NCBI RefSeq assembly: GCF_036417845.1
Contig: NW_027118693.1
Location: forward strand, 2,056,001-2,120,000
Source of the DNA: Apteryx mantelli
Lineage: Eukaryota; Chordata; Aves; Apterygiformes; Apterygidae
Length of the DNA: 64,000 nt
Direction of reading: 5' to 3'
Shown here in pieces: positions 47,671 to 58,668 of this stretch. The translations under genes were made by a program, and so were the position numbers. Each line of letters starts with the position of its first letter. The first letter of the stretch is position 1. A model generated the notes under the pieces. That model did not search any database. It was not told where the DNA came from and saw only the letters and a list, made by a program, of their open reading frames with translations.

Positions 47671-48561
47671 ATCGGAAAGCTGTCATCTTGTGAGTTTGGT
47701 GTTGGCCATCACCATACCTCAAGGGTATTAGGGTCACGTGGTGCCCTGTACTAGTTTAGCTCTCCAGGAGAGGGGGGCATCAAGGCAGGAGTCATCTACT
47801 CAAACCACCTTGAGGAGGTGAAGGTTGCGATCCATTACACCTGATCCCAACCCCTGCGATGTACACAGGGAGACCAAACAGCCCAACTGATATGTGAGCA
47901 GATAGGGGTCCCCACTATCCAGGGAACAGATTCCTTGTGGCTCACCCTGCAACCAGGTGGTTTTGAGTCTACAGGGCGTGCTGTGTGGGTGCATGATCTG
48001 GCTAAATCTGAACAGCCGGAAGGGAAAATTATTGCTGATGGGCCAGGAGACACCCACCCGGGACTAATTAAAGGGGAAAGTGTCCCAGTCTATTTCCCCT
48101 CTAGGAGACTCTCGCTCAGACAACCATGACCTGATGAATATGCCGGATGGAGCTGCGACATTGCTGCTCTCCATCCTAATCCTGTATGCTGATGGCAGTT
48201 GGGACACTGACAGAACTGTAGTGAGCACATGGAGCCCAACATCCACAAGATAAAGAGCCTACTTCAAGGACTACACGATGTAAAGTCTGAAGAATCAATG
48301 TGGGACACCCCCTGGCAGTGACTGTCATCAGGGCTGTCAAATTAAGGACTATGGGGAAAATGCATTATGCTCCTGGTCTTCTGGGCTGATCACTTTTGTG
48401 TGCATACAGGTTATAATTTACTGTATGTATGTATATTCGCTATGATTTAGTTGCTTGTACATCTTAGCTGTTTAGTTAGGCTAATACCAGAAAGGCAAGT
48501 CTGAACCTTGTCCGCACGCTGGTGGCACCAGTACCACATCTCTGTCAGTCAAGGGGTGGAG
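47671..48561 (+). mobile_element. ERV-L 3' internal region, degenerate
   Basis: Non-coding or broken sequence between integrase and the probable 3' LTR. A 64-codon frame at 47935-48129 may be the integrase C-terminal tail (weak). No env is recognised. A purine-rich stretch aaggggtggag (48551-48561) directly before the LTR is a likely polypurine tract. Confidence 0.55.
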
Positions 48562-49007
48562 TGTAGTGAGAAGACCTGCGGAAGACCTGGCGAGGAGTCA
48601 GTGACTGGCAGAGTAGGTGGTAGCAGGCCCAGCGTGTGAAACTGCACACTGCCCAAATTCCCATCGGGGCCAGGCATGCACATTCCGTTTTGTCAACAAC
48701 GTCTAGCTGCTTCCCGCACAGCAGTTTCTCAAGGTTAGCACAGCTGAGATAAGGAAATAGTTCTAGGAGATTTAAGGGGCCCTTATGAACAAGTCGAGTC
48801 CCGCCCATGCGTCCCACCCGTGCGTCCTGCCTGTGCATCCTACTCGTACCTCCAGCAGCCTCCTGCCGGCGACCCCTCCTCGTGGTTCCTGGGTCTCCCT
48901 GTGCAGCCTGGAGCGCAAGTCCTTTATTAAATCTGTCCTGTTTAACTCCTTATGAACCTTGAGTGTCTCTCTCTGCTGGTATCCGACCTTCTTTTGGCTG
49001 CCTTGCA
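48562..49007 (+). mobile_element. Probable ERV-L 3' LTR
   Basis: About 446 bases beginning TGTAG right after a polypurine tract and ending at or near TTGCA. Internal signals are a TATA-like tttaagg at 48771 and a polyadenylation signal ATTAAA at 48926-48931, followed by a GT/CT-rich stretch. No second LTR copy was found in the window to define its ends, so the right boundary is uncertain. Confidence 0.6.
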
Positions 49008-51796
49008 GTCACAGCATCTGATGACTTACAAGAGACCTGTGCCATTCCGGAGCAGCAGCTGGAGGGCAGGCAGGATCCCTGAAACACCTCCGATGGTGCT
49101 AAATGTCAATGGGGAGGCAAATGAAACTGGCGTTCCCATTGCAGACTTGTGGGGAGGTGCATCGAAATCTACGCTAGTCTCGAACCCACCTAAGGTGTCT
49201 GCACTCCCACCACAGTGATCATGGAGAACTAGTCAGTGCGGTCAGTGGAGACTGGGGTGCAATTCCCACATCGAAGCAGACATTTGTTCAGAGGAATGTA
49301 GAAACTACTTACAACTGAATGAGACCTGCCTTTATCATGAATGAATCTTAAATGCCTACCAGCAACTGAGTTGTCACATATGGTCATCTAGAGATGCTCG
49401 TTCAAGGCTTCTTTTCAGTATTTCCGACTGCGTAAAGCTTTATCTCCATCTGCCTGCTACAGGCAATTTTCAACAGAAACAGCCTGATGAGAATTCATGG
49501 TTTGGCTCATTTAAACCGTGGAGAATTGTAATGATGGAGGATCCGATTCTTCTTTTTATCTCCAAACATGTGCTCAGACTGCCTCCGCACAGCTGGATCT
49601 ACCTGGCAGCTCACAAGGAAATGGCTTCCTCCCTCTGCTAAATGAGCAGAAGGGATTTGGGATGGTTCTGAAAGCTCACTTTTCTCCTTGTTTCTCTTGG
49701 CAAACAGAAATGGGGAATTTTGGAAAGTTCCATTAAAAAAAGAAAACTCTTTAAAAATATCATTGTAGAGAAATTCTTTTTTTTTTTTTTGAAAAAAACA
49801 TGCCAAACCAAACAGTGAAAAAAACCTTTCAATTTCCAAGTTTACAGATAAACATACAGAAGTGAAATGAGGAAAACCTAACTTTTACTCATTCCAACTA
49901 TTTTCGCACAGGGGAAAATCAACTCTTCGTTGCTGGAAGACAGAAAGTGGGAATAAGAATTCATGTTTATTTTTTTGTACCAAGTGAAAAAAAAATTCTC
50001 AGGATGAACTGGTGTTAAGTGACGCTGGTTGTTACACACAGGTAGATTGGGTTGGGTTTATGTAACAACTTAGTGACTTCATTAGGTTTCAACTCAACAA
50101 ATTCTACTCATCAAAAAGATAAATGTCTTAAGCTGAACTGCTCACCCTAGAAATGCCTTTTCCTTCTCGCTGACAGTATAGGAGCCCTGGATAACCTGTT
50201 CAGCTACAGTGATAGCTACTTGAAGTGAAGTGAATGTTTTCAAATCTGGTGAAAGGAGATCTCAAGTGAAGTGAAAACATTCACTGGATGACATCAGGGT
50301 ATCAGGTATGTGAACAGCTGTTGACAAACCATCTCGAGCCATTAATTTCAGAAGTAAATCATCCTGTTTCCAGCAGGGATGAAATGGAGAAAAGTGTCTT
50401 TGATCATCATAGAGTTATGGTTTTCTTCATAATTCAGCAGTCTCCAGAATGCTTTCACTCTGCTTCATGATAACAGCTTTCCAGCTAAGATGATTATCAA
50501 TTAAGTAGCTTTCTATGTGTATACATTCATGAACGCAAGCATATACGCTCCTAGACCACTAGCCCAAACTGTGCAATTACACCTACTGCATAAGTTGGAA
50601 TAAAGAAGGCAAACATATTATGATCAGGATCAGCCTGAAAAATGTTTTCCTCAATCCTCAAAATTGTTCCTACATATGTATGAAACTTTTGTCATGTTTT
50701 CTAAATAGCAATGAATAGTGGCATATTCCAAGGGAGAGAGATGGAGTGAAGACAGGAATGCATTCAATATTTTCTTACTTCTTCTTTTGACTAGAAGGAC
50801 CACAGTTAGAGCCTAAAATGTTCTGTTCTTCCTCTCTGCTTATGGTGAGTAATTTTAAAGTGTCATCACCTTAACCCTGGGCATCCCAAAGACATACACA
50901 GTAGCCTATGAAGCACACTCTGAGCCTATGAGGTGGAAGATAGGACAGCAGGCCAGAGGTTTTTCTCTACAAGGTAGATAAGGCTGCTATGCAATGGTGC
51001 TAGCTTGATCCAGAGAACAGCTGGACATTTCGGATAGGATTCAGCCCAATGTAGGTGCCTTGTACCATTTCTGTACCGCAGGGTGTTGCACCCAAAAGAG
51101 CATGGGACTCTGTGGAACCTGCACGCAATCTGCCAGCCTCATGCAGATACCTCGAAGAAGCCAGGGAATCTCAAACAGCATAAAGCATTTCTGTGTGCAA
51201 TGCAACCTTACCTCAATAAAATATATTGCTGCTTCTCTCTTATGAGTGAAGTGCATCACTCCTCACTCATCCGCGACATCAGTGCTGTCCCTAATTAATA
51301 ACAACCCTCAACTAAATGTTCCTACCTGGTTGCAGCATCATATGGAATGGTTATCTCCTCTCGGTATAACCCCGCTCAACATTGGTTGGGCAGTCTGAGC
51401 AAATTTTGAAGGGCAGGATTTACATTATCTACCTTTGGGTGTTTACCACATGGGCGTCAACCTGGGAGGGAGGCGCCTAAGCTCTGATGACAGTCCTGGA
51501 TGGACTTAGGTGGGCTTTTGTTTTCTAAGCACAGGTGCCTATTGTTGTTGGAGATTCCCCAAATATTCCCCTGGTCTTCAGCTAGGTGTTCCAGAACAGC
51601 GTGGGTCTCCCAAGGCCCAGCATCATCTCTGTCAGCTCCATTTGATATCTCAGGTGTCCCAGGGCATCTCCAATGGCAACAGACATCTGTGGCCAAATGA
51701 ATCATGGCCTTTAATGATAAGTGGGCACCTACATTTTAGGTTTATTACTTTTGAACCAAACCTCTGTTCAGAGCCTTGCTAGAGGCTTTTCCAGTG
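49008..51796. other. No gene seen; AT-rich
   Basis: AT-rich sequence with A/T homopolymers near 49735-49800 and 49988. An inverted repeat lies at 50229-50285. Frames are 110 codons or fewer and unremarkable. Confidence 0.55.
50229..50285. repeat. Short perfect inverted repeat
   Basis: Arms of 14 bases (50229-50242 agtgaatgttttca, 50272-50285 its exact reverse complement) are separated by 29 bases. It could form a hairpin. No associated gene is seen. Confidence 0.8.
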
Positions 51797-52415
51797 TCAC
51801 AGAATCACAGAATCATAAAATAGTTGAGGCTGGGAAGGACCTCCGGAGATCATCTGGTCCAAACCCCCCCCCCCCACTCAAAGCAATGTCAGCTAGAGCA
51901 GGTTGCTCAGAACATTGTCCAGTTGGGTGTTGAATATCTCCAAAGATGGAGACTCCACAACCTCTCTGGGAATCCTGTTCCAATGTTCAGCCACCCACAT
52001 AGTAAAGAAGTGCTTTCTTGTGTTCAAGTGGAATTTCCTGTGCTTCAGTCTGTGCTCATTGCCTCTTGTCACTGCTCCTGTCACTGGGCACCACTGGGAA
52101 GGGTCTGGCTCTGTCTTCTTTGCACCTTCTTTATTCTTTACAGATCCTTGGAAACATGGATACGATTGCCTCTGAGCCTTCTCTTCTCCAAGCTAAAGAG
52201 TCCCAGCTCTCTCAGCCTCTCCTTGTATGTCAGATGCTCCAGAACCTTAACCATCTTTGTGGCCATTCTCGGGACTTGCTCCAATATGCCCACGTCTCTC
52301 TTGTAGTGGGGAGCCCAGAACTGGACACAGCACTCCAGGTGTGGTCTCATCGGGGCTGAGTAGAGGGGAAGGGTCACCTCCCCAGACTTGCTGGCGATGC
52401 TCTTCCTAATGCTTT
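51797..52415 (-). mobile_element. CR1 LINE 3' fragment, well preserved
   Basis: The minus strand shows CR1 ORF2 C-terminus ([21 protein letters not shown], then [21 protein letters not shown]) followed by the 3' region. It ends with two copies of the avian CR1 tail motif (cacagaatcacagaatcat on the plus strand at 51797). A C-run of 12 at 51864-51875 lies in the 3' part. It is 5'-truncated and among the youngest CR1 copies here. Confidence 0.93.
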
Positions 52416-54937
52416 GATGTAGACGGAGCTCCAGGAGGAGGATGCAGCTCGGCAGGTCTTGGGCTGCAGGGAGTGCCTGGGGCCTCTTGCTGAGGCTTGG
52501 GCAGTGAGAGATGGTTTTCTAGCCTGCAGGAGATGTGTGCTCATTGAGGAGCTGTGCTGCCAAGCTAAGGAGTTGTGGGGGGAGGTCAGCAGACTGGGCA
52601 GCATCAGAGATGATGACTGTACCTGCTGGTACCCATTCTTTCTGTCTGAAAGGAAGATAGCACCCGCCCAAGGACACTCAAGCCAAGCCCATCACTGTCC
52701 TGAGTGAGCGCCGTGTGATCCATCACTCCCCTTGCCTGGGAGTCAGCGTGTGTCAAGAGCTCACTATGTTTCTGCTTGAGAGCCCATCTCATACTGCTGC
52801 TCAAAGTCCCCACTTTCAATCCCCATAGAAAGTTATTGTGGGGAGAAAAAGGAATCTTGGAATGATGAAACCACTTCCTGGGCATCCAACACATCAGTTC
52901 TTGGAGACTGAACAATCCTCTGCAAATGCTGCTCTTAAGTGTGTAACAGAGCCAGTACCACTGTGTTAAGACTTAGAGATCAACATTCAAATATCTGAAG
53001 TTAAGGTAGATGAATGCCACCCAGAGAATCTACACACTGGTTATAGTTATATGCTGGAGGAAATTCAGGGTATGCAGAATTTCATGATTGATTTCTGTCA
53101 CTCTACACTTATGCCATACTCATCCCTTGGGGTATGGCACCTGACTCTTAGAGAAGCTTCCTGTATTATCAACACCCTCGTCTTTTCATCTCCCACTGCA
53201 GCAGGACGGTATTGGTTCAGTTATTAAAAAGAAAAAAAAATGCAGGCTTTCATCTATGAATTCAGACAAGGGAAAGCAAAGAAAGACTGAGGAGATCTTC
53301 AGAGGCCATGGTAAGCATCAATTGTGGGAGTAAAGCAAGGAGAAAGGATTGGGGATAGGAAAAGAAGAAAATATGAAGGCTCCCTTCATAAGATCTGTGT
53401 TAGCCACTGGGAAGCAAATGAGTAATTAAAGTGTGCGTGCGTGTGTGTGTGTGTGTGTGTGTATGTGTGTGTAGGAAATGATGCAAAGGGAAGAAGGGGG
53501 CAGTATGGTTTCTGCTTAAAGTACTGGGAAAATAAGACCCAGAAAATGTACCTTTCCTCTGCAGAAGGACCTACAACTTTTTAGAGGGGCTGAGACTATG
53601 AGATCGCCTTTCACAATTCCCCTCTGCAAGAAACCTCAGAGGAAAGGAGGGATGGGATTCATCTTCCCAAATGTAGACATGTCCAGTGGAAAGGCTTGAT
53701 TCAGTTGCCCACTTATCACTGTCAATATGGAGAAGCCCTGCGGTATCTGGGATGTGCAGAGGAATTCCATGCCTCAACTTAGTTGGGCAATGGGAGGGAA
53801 AACAGCCACTTCAGAGTAAGGTTTCTCCCACTGCAGAGCAGATGCAAGACACATGAGGACTGACCTGGCAAAAGAGATGAGGTGGGACCGCAGGGTGGTG
53901 GGAGGCTGGCTGAGAAAAAAGGCTCAGAGGAAGATGAAGTCAGGCCCTGCCTCTGGTGACCAAATCGCAATCAGCTTCTGTTGATATACTTCTTATATGC
54001 TTGTGTCTCCACAGATGAGAGCTGTATCTCCTCAGAAGGCCAGCCCAGGTGCCAAAAGCTGCGTGAGGGACATGCTCTAGGCACGCACAGGAGGGAGGCT
54101 TGAGGGATAGGCTCATCTCAGCAGGGCAACAGGCCAATCCAGGAGCCTTCTCCGCTTGCTCTGATGGCCCAGGCTCCCTGGTCGGACCGTGGAAGGAGTG
54201 AGGTGCTGCATGGGGCTTGCGTTAGGCACCAACCTCAGGATGGGCTGACTCACAGCCAGGCTTTCACTGACGGCCTCAACCACAGGCAGCAGTGCTGTTG
54301 GCCACACGTGAGCACTGGAAGCCCTTTCACATGCCTGCACATTTCCCATTTCTGCTTCCGTTTTCCCCCTCTTGCCTCAGTCCCTAGCAGACCTCTTCAC
54401 TAGGCCCCAGCTCTGTGACCCCTGCCCACATCGATGTTCGGCGTACCTGAGGCCATCCTGACCCATAGGAGGTGCATGCATGGGTGCAGTCAACTCTGTT
54501 GCACTGGCGATCTTCACTGAACAGAACAGTAACTAACAATACAGACCTCTGCTCTGGGAATATGTGCAGCTGAGCGACAGGGCTACCATCTCAGGAGCCC
54601 ACAGACAGGAAAATACGTCAATGCTTGACCCTGGAAGGAGCTCACATTACGGCTGGAATTCCTTTATGCTCTTCACAGAAAAAGAAAGCTAAGACATTTC
54701 AAGAGCTCCTGCTTCCAGCATGATAATGGGGTTTATTTTAAAGAAAGAAGACAGCCAGGGATATTCTTTGCACTCTTCTACACCAGGCCTATATTCCCCT
54801 AAGACATTTATTCCCTTCTCCCCCTTCCCATTCCACAAACTTCTCCATGTGCTGCACTTTGAAAGCTACACCTGATACACAGAACATGCATTTCCAAGTC
54901 TGCCATGCTAGGTCAGTTCATTCCTGGTGGATCACAA
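52416..54937. other. No gene seen; (TG)n tract
   Basis: Non-coding sequence with a TG microsatellite at 53431-53473. Frames are short. The last part is the 3' flank of the OR pseudogene. Confidence 0.55.
53431..53473 (+). repeat. (TG)n microsatellite
   Basis: About 20 TG units with a few interruptions (gtgcgtgc at the start, gtatgt near the end). Confidence 0.95.
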
Positions 54938-55883
54938 CTAGTATGAGCTCTGTGTGGAGGCCACAGTTTTCCTGAGTGCCTTTCCAAGAGTCCCCTTGAC
55001 CTCCCTGTTCTGCAGGCTGTAGATGAGTGGACTGACCACGGGTGTGAGGATGGTGTAGAAAAACGGGACAGCATTTTATTGAGCTGTCTCAGCAGAGCTG
55101 TTCTGGGTATCATATAGACAATGGTGAGGGTCCCGTGGAAAACAGTGACCACGGTGAGGTGAGAGGAGCAGGCGGAGAAAGCCTTCTGCCTCCTCACGCT
55201 GGTGGAGATCCTCAGGATAGCAGCTCTGATGCAGACACAGGATGCCAGAGTGAATAGCAAAGGGAAGACTACATCCAGAAAGCTGATTACGAAAGTAACC
55301 AGCGTAGGCACTGTGGTGTCACTGCAGGAGAGCGCTAGCAAAGGGGTAAAACCACAGAAGAAGTGATCAATGGCATTGGGGCCACAGAACTGTAACTGAG
55401 AAAATAACCACGTCACTGCTGTAGACATTAGTAATCTGGCTAGCCAAGACCCAGACGCCAGCTGGAGACACACCTTCCAGTTCATGAGGCTTGCACAGAG
55501 CAAGGGTTGGCATATGGCCAAGTACCGATCACAGGGACATGGTGGCCAGCAGGTCACACTCAGCAGCGGCAAAACAGCCAAAGAAATAGAACTGTGTCAT
55601 GTAGCCATGAGCAGAAATGGTTCTGTCCCCAGTCAGGAAACTGGCCAGCAGCCTGGGCAGAATGGTGGAGGTGCAGATTTCCACGCTGGAGAAATTCCCC
55701 AAGAAGAAGTACCTGGGGGTATGAAGACGCTTGCGTGCCACCACTAGCACAACAACGAGGATGTTCCCAAACGTGGTCACCAGGTGGATCATGTGAGAGA
55801 GGAGGAAGAGAGGCATCGGAAGCTTGGCGACATTACCCAGTCCCAGCAGGAGGAACTCCACTGGAGATGTCCAATTGCTCCAT
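54938..55883 (-). pseudogene. Olfactory receptor pseudogene, OR11/OR6-like, two frameshifts
   Basis: A full-length OR can be followed on the minus strand but in three frame segments. The first gives NWTSPVEFLLLGLGN, FGNILVVVLVVARKRLHTP, RYFFLGNFSSVEI and ending LLATMS. A one-base insertion in the g-run at 55534-55536 disrupts the DRY region (CDRYLAICQPLL resumes in the second frame). That frame carries FCGPNAIDHFFCG, RRQKAFSACSSHLTVVTVF and LNKMLSRF. An indel in the T-run (plus-strand 55059-55063) then shifts the TM7 part ([13 protein letters not shown] appears in the third frame), to a TAG at 54938-54940. No in-frame Met lies at the usual start. It resembles the 18556-19503 receptor group more than OR14. 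It lies in the segment deleted from copy 1. Confidence 0.92.
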
Positions 55884-57788
55884 TCCTCTTTCTCCTTGTA
55901 GCACTGCAGGTCCTTCTTGTCAAACCCATTTGGCAGGAAGGGAACCGCAGAGAAAGAGCATGCGCTTCTGTGTTTGTGGTAAAAAGGTTGACAGAGACAA
56001 CATGAGATTTGCACTCATCTGACCGAATTCACATTTGGTTTAGGGGCTTCATTCCTAGTGAAAGGACAGGAACAGGTTCTTCTGGAGGGCAAAACTGCTC
56101 ATCCTAGGGGAACCTCCTCTGATGAGACAGATGAGCTGCTCCATTGAGGTGCCTCTTTCACTGTGTGGATTAAAAAGGAATGTACATTTGCTCGTATTTA
56201 GCCTACTATGCCTGAAGTTATTCCCGGTAATACGCAGCATAGCTGTTGGCCAAATCCTTCTGCTCTCGAGCAACAGGCAGATGTGCCAGAGAGAAAAAGC
56301 CCCGTCATGCAAAAATAGCCTTTAGGGGAACACATCATGCCAAAGGTTGTTTCTTCTCACAGAAGAAGGATGCACACTGAACGGAGTTAGTGGTCTCAAC
56401 TCCCTGAAACACGTGCTTTCTGAGGAGACGATTCTGCACTGGACAGTCCATCTCTTTCTGTTGGCAAAGAGTGGTCAGGAGTTACTAGCTCAGTCTTGGA
56501 AGGGACTGTAAATGGACTGTTAGAGAAGATACTTACAAGCAGTTGTGTAACTTGGGAGAGAAGGGAGGGGAAAAAGTGAATGCCAGAGAAGGGGTACCTG
56601 AGCCATCCAAGCAACATGAGGAAGAGAACCGTTGTATGGGGAAGAAGGGAAAAGGAGAGGGAAGTTCATTTCCTGCACATCTTTTCCTCCTCGGTTTTAA
56701 TTTCTGAGAGCATTTGAGCTGTCACCTGCAGCAGCAGCAGCACAGCACCTGGACCTCAGCATTTCCAGCTGAGCTCTCAGGGCTCCCTGTTCAGCACTGT
56801 GATGAAGGCGGATGAGTGACCCGAGGGTGAGTAGGGACTGAGGTAGTGTGGAAGCAGGGTCAAGCACATGCTTATGGTAACCCCCAACACATGCCTGAGT
56901 AGCTGCCCAGGGAAAGTCCATGGCTGCAAGACAGAGCTCTTTGCCCACTCCTCCTCTGCCCTTTCATAACACTGGGGTCAGATAAAATGATGTCCCTGGT
57001 GATTCCCTGCTGCAAACTTTAGACCTTGTACAGTGCGTTGGAGACGGCTGAAGCAGCCATCTAGACAGCCCAGGGAGCTCCTGGGATGGATGAGTCAGTG
57101 ATTCACCCCGCCTATACGGGGATGAATTGTTGCCAAAGGTGCTTCCATAGGGAGGGTGTCCCAGATTCACTGCTGCCTGTGGATCACATCTTTGGTGGAT
57201 GGCTGAGAGTCAGCTGTGAGAGAGCTGGGAGACTGAGACTGATCCCTAAAACAAAAGCAAGATGGAGAGAAAGAGAAAGATTCAGAGAGGCAGGAAATTA
57301 AGGCACATGTATAGGCACAGTGGTCCCATACACTCTGCCCAAACTCTTCTTTCTCTCAGCTGAAGTGTGTGAGTGCCCATCAGCTGATGCCCTGCAGCAA
57401 CCACACAGCTCTAACTCTGCACCACAGCCATGCTCCCTGTATCTCTGTTCAGCAGTGTCAAGGACTCAGAGAGGGCTTCTAGAGGAAGGAGTGAGCTGGA
57501 GTAAGAAGACATCAAGGAAAGGCCTGGAGTGAGGCACATGTCTCCCTCCCTGGTTGTCACTGCGCAAAGGGCCACTGGCACATTAGCAACACCCAGATCT
57601 GCCTCAGCAAATACAGCTCCTGCCTGTAATCCTCAGCATGGTGTGGTGACCTTTCCTCCAATGGTAACTGAGAATGAAAGGCAAGGCCTGGGTCTCCCCC
57701 TCGGCCTTTTCCCCACTACATCCCCCTCTTTCCTAGTATGTCTGCAGACCCTGAGCCAAGGCTCATTCCTTGCTCTGCCCTTGCACTT
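55884..57788. other. No gene seen; copy-2-only flank
   Basis: This is the upstream side of the OR pseudogene and the last part of the 11.2 kb absent from copy 1. A CAG-rich patch lies near 56728-56742. Frames are 133 codons or fewer without domains. Confidence 0.55.
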
Positions 57789-58467
57789 GTCTTTCAACAT
57801 CTCCTGCTGTGAGTCTTCAGCAGCACCTGAATGTCACCTGCTCTGCAGTGTCTCTGGTGTTTATGGCACAAGTGAGTCTCCTGAAGGTCCTTGCTGCAGC
57901 TCAGCTCTCTCTTTGTGCTGCAGAAAGTGAGCCCTGGGTAACTGAAGCCCTGTGGGGATGAAAGCTCTGAGCTGCCCTTGCCCACACCTCCATGGCCTTT
58001 CAGCATGCTCTTAGGAAGAGTGAGCACGAGCCAGGGGAATGAGCACTGGTCTCTTCAAACTCATGGGGCAGAACTAGAGTGAGACAGGTGCCACAGCTTC
58101 TCCTTGCACACTCCATGAGTGCTCAGTGGGCAGAAAAGCAGAGTCAGCAGGCGTTTGGAGACTTGCAATGGGGGATGCCATGCCTCACCCTCAGAGGTGC
58201 CAGGCTCTGCCCTCTGAGGAGAGAGGAAAGCCAGACCTTTCCCAGAGGCAAAGGTACCTGACTTGCTGGGAGCCAGAGGAAGCCAAGTTACTGCTACAGA
58301 CTCGCACACAGGATTCCTCTTTCCTACACGGGAGGTGCACAGCGTTCTCCTCCGCCCCTGCTTTAGGTCAAGGGGAGCAGGAGGGCATGATTCCTCTCAG
58401 CTCTCTTTGACTTGCACCTCATGACAAGGAGACTCCTCTGCCTCTCCACTGAGTGTGAAAGGGAGAG

Positions 58468-58668
58468 AGGAACCCTGGGAGGTCATCCAGGCTGCGCAGC
58501 TGCTCAGAGCATGGTGTGTAGTGAAGTCAGACCAGGAGGCTCTGGGCTTGTCCTGTGGCGTCTTGAAAACCTCCAAGAGGGGACACTCCATAGCCTGTCT
58601 GGGCGATGTGTTCCAACACCTGACTCTCCTCGTGGTCATTTTTTCCTTTATGTCCAGTCAGAATGGAG
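58468..58668 (-). mobile_element. CR1 LINE 3' fragment, old (duplicate)
   Basis: Duplicate of 11240-11440, differing at only two or three bases. It was inserted before the duplication. Confidence 0.75.

Noticed and set aside
46606..48561. A complete, possibly active retrovirus
   Set aside because: Gag is broken in several frames, protease, reverse transcriptase and RNase H are missing, no env is seen and only one LTR can be proposed.
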